Shown here one piece after another: positions 63,148-64,000 of a stretch of 64,000 nucleotides of DNA (its first letter is position 1; each line of letters starts with the position of its first letter). The translations under genes were made by a program, and so were the position numbers. Source of the stretch: Halobacillus litoralis (GTDB lineage: Bacteria > Bacillota > Bacilli > Bacillales > Halobacillaceae); NCBI RefSeq assembly GCF_020524085.2, contig NZ_CP129016.1:3776001-3840000 (forward strand). The letters run 5' to 3'. The notes beneath the pieces were generated by a model. The model had not been told where the DNA came from and did no database searches. It saw nothing but the letters and a program-made list of their open reading frames with translations.

Positions 63148-64000
63148 CGCCCCACCTCCCCGTTTTCCAACTGTTGATGCTCATACTGTTGTTGATACCA
63201 TCCGCCATTTTGAAGGAGTTCATCATGTGTCCCCTTTTCAATAACTGCTCCATCGTCGAGGACCAGAATTTGATCCGCATGTGTTACGGCTGAAAGTCGG
63301 TGAGCAGCAATAAATGTCGTCTTCCCTTTCCGTTCTCTTCTCAAGTGTTGAATAATTTCAGCTTCTGTTTTTCCGTCTACCGCTGACATGGCATCATCCA
63401 GTAATAGAATTTCAGGGTCCATGATGAACGCTCGAGCGATGGAAACCCTTTGTTTTTGTCCACCAGAGAGCGTAACTCCACTTTCTCCGACTTTAGTGTC
63501 CAGCCCTTTAGGCAGTTGTTGAATATCATCTGCAAAATGAGCAAGCTCCAATACACGGCTAATTTCATGGTCGGAAGCATCCAGTTTACCAAATTGGATA
63601 TTCTCTCTGATCGTCTTTGAGAACAGCACTTGATCTTGTGGTACATAACCAATCCAGGCTCTTGTCTGATCAAGACTAAGGTGCCCTAGAGGAACACCAT
63701 TGACCTCAAGACGTCCCGTAGTCCCAGAATATTCTCGAAGGAGCTGACGGAACAACGTCGTCTTCCCTGCTCCTGTTTTTCCAACAATTCCAACGGTCTC
63801 CCCTTGCTTCACTGTTAAATCAATGTCATCAAGACTTTTCTTATCTGCCCCTGGATAAGAGAAGGACAACCCTTTAAACGCAATCTGCTTCGGCTCTTCT
63901 ATGAAAGCAGGTGATTGAGGATCCTGTACGTCGGGTTCGTAATCAAGCGTCGACTGTACGCGATCCAGGGACGCATTTCCACGTTGTAAAACATTAATCA
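63144..64000 (-). CDS. bmrC: Heterodimeric multidrug ABC exporter subunit, BmrC/YheI-like (partial, N-terminus off the right edge)
   Basis: The partner half-transporter; only the C-terminal ~285 residues, mostly the ATPase, are in the window. Walker A is GKTGAGKTT, the signature TLSGGQKQRVS is intact, but Walker B reads ILLLDDAMSAVD: the catalytic Glu is Asp, the degenerate site of BmrC-type subunits. The switch is AAHRLSAV. The reading continues upstream through DRVQSTLDYEP to base 64000. It is translated ahead of bmrD with a four-base overlap. Confidence 0.92.
   Translation of the reverse strand, partial: INVLQRGNASLDRVQSTLDYEPDVQDPQSPAFIEEPKQIAFKGLSFSYPGADKKSLDDIDLTVKQGETVGIVGKTGAGKTTLFRQLLREYSGTTGRLEVNGVPLGHLSLDQTRAWIGYVPQDQVLFSKTIRENIQFGKLDASDHEISRVLELAHFADDIQQLPKGLDTKVGESGVTLSGGQKQRVSIARAFIMDPEILLLDDAMSAVDGKTEAEIIQHLRRERKGKTTFIAAHRLSAVTHADQILVLDDGAVIEKGTHDELLQNGGWYQQQYEHQQLENGEVGR

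Noticed and set aside
1..64000. CRISPR array, rRNA or tRNA genes
   Set aside because: No regularly spaced direct repeats with unique spacers were seen, and no tRNA or rRNA sequence was recognised. The only tandem repeats are the GGP codons and dispersed palindromes.

Overview
The window comes from a low-to-moderate GC, endospore-forming Bacillaceae chromosome, most likely a Halobacillus/Virgibacillus-type bacterium. The reasons are an alpha/beta-type small acid-soluble spore protein, SpoVR, a YhcN/YlaJ-type lipoprotein, SigI/RsgI, a T-box leader, strong AGGAGG ribosome binding sites, and many genes whose nearest recognisable relatives are in the yhc-yhd-yhe-yhg-yha part of the Bacillus subtilis map (YhaQ, YhaR, YheA, YheB, YhgD/YhgE, YhdB, YhcX, YheH/YheI). 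It is ordinary chromosome: no rRNA, tRNA, prophage, plasmid functions or CRISPR array were seen.

Layout. 1-5.3 kb: YhaQ-like ATPase, YhzD-like protein, enoyl-CoA hydratase, YheA, YheB, a ferritin-like protein and a CsoR-family repressor. 5.4-9.7 kb: YxkF-like regulator, the MsmX sugar-ABC ATPase, a spore DNA protein and fumarase. 9.8-9.9 kb: a probable unannotated small RNA. 10.5-19.2 kb: transporters, a VanY-type peptidase, WrbA, a cation efflux protein, a collagen-like protein and AzlC/AzlD. 19.4-25.2 kb: a tyrosine-type T-box leader driving an NhaC-family antiporter gene, a metallo-beta-lactamase protein, a BtuF-like protein, a hydrolase and a cold-shock protein. 25.7-35.6 kb: methionine aminopeptidase, acetyltransferases, an ABC exporter, a SulP transporter and a DMT permease. 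35.7-46.8 kb: an ABC-F ribosome-protection gene with an attenuator-like leader, small enzymes, D-amino acid transaminase, an extra UMP-kinase-like gene and SpoVR. 47-54.7 kb: YhgE/YhgD with paired operators, the spore lipoprotein, YhdB and YhcX. 55-64 kb: a TetR gene, a flavin disulfide reductase, SigI/RsgI, a membrane serine protease and the BmrC/BmrD-type multidrug exporter.

Two features cut across the window. First, six copies of a composite palindromic element of about 0.46-0.63 kb (E1-E6) sit between genes. Each has terminal inverted repeats around GAAGACTCAGTTTCGAG, two related GC-rich hairpin arms (called A and B here) and a variable spacer usually containing AAGCGCT. No transposase is present, so they look like non-autonomous (MITE-like) elements. 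Second, at least ten otherwise recognisable genes are broken by single-base events: eight +1 expansions of homopolymers, one -1, and three in-frame nonsense codons that all fit G-to-T changes at a first codon position. This is either assembly/sequencing error or a mutator strain, and it should be settled before any of these genes is called a pseudogene.

The most interesting regulatory signals are the small RNA at 9823-9916, the UAC-specifier T-box, the two matching 23-bp operators in front of yhgD and yhgE, and the ABC-F leader with mutually exclusive stems.
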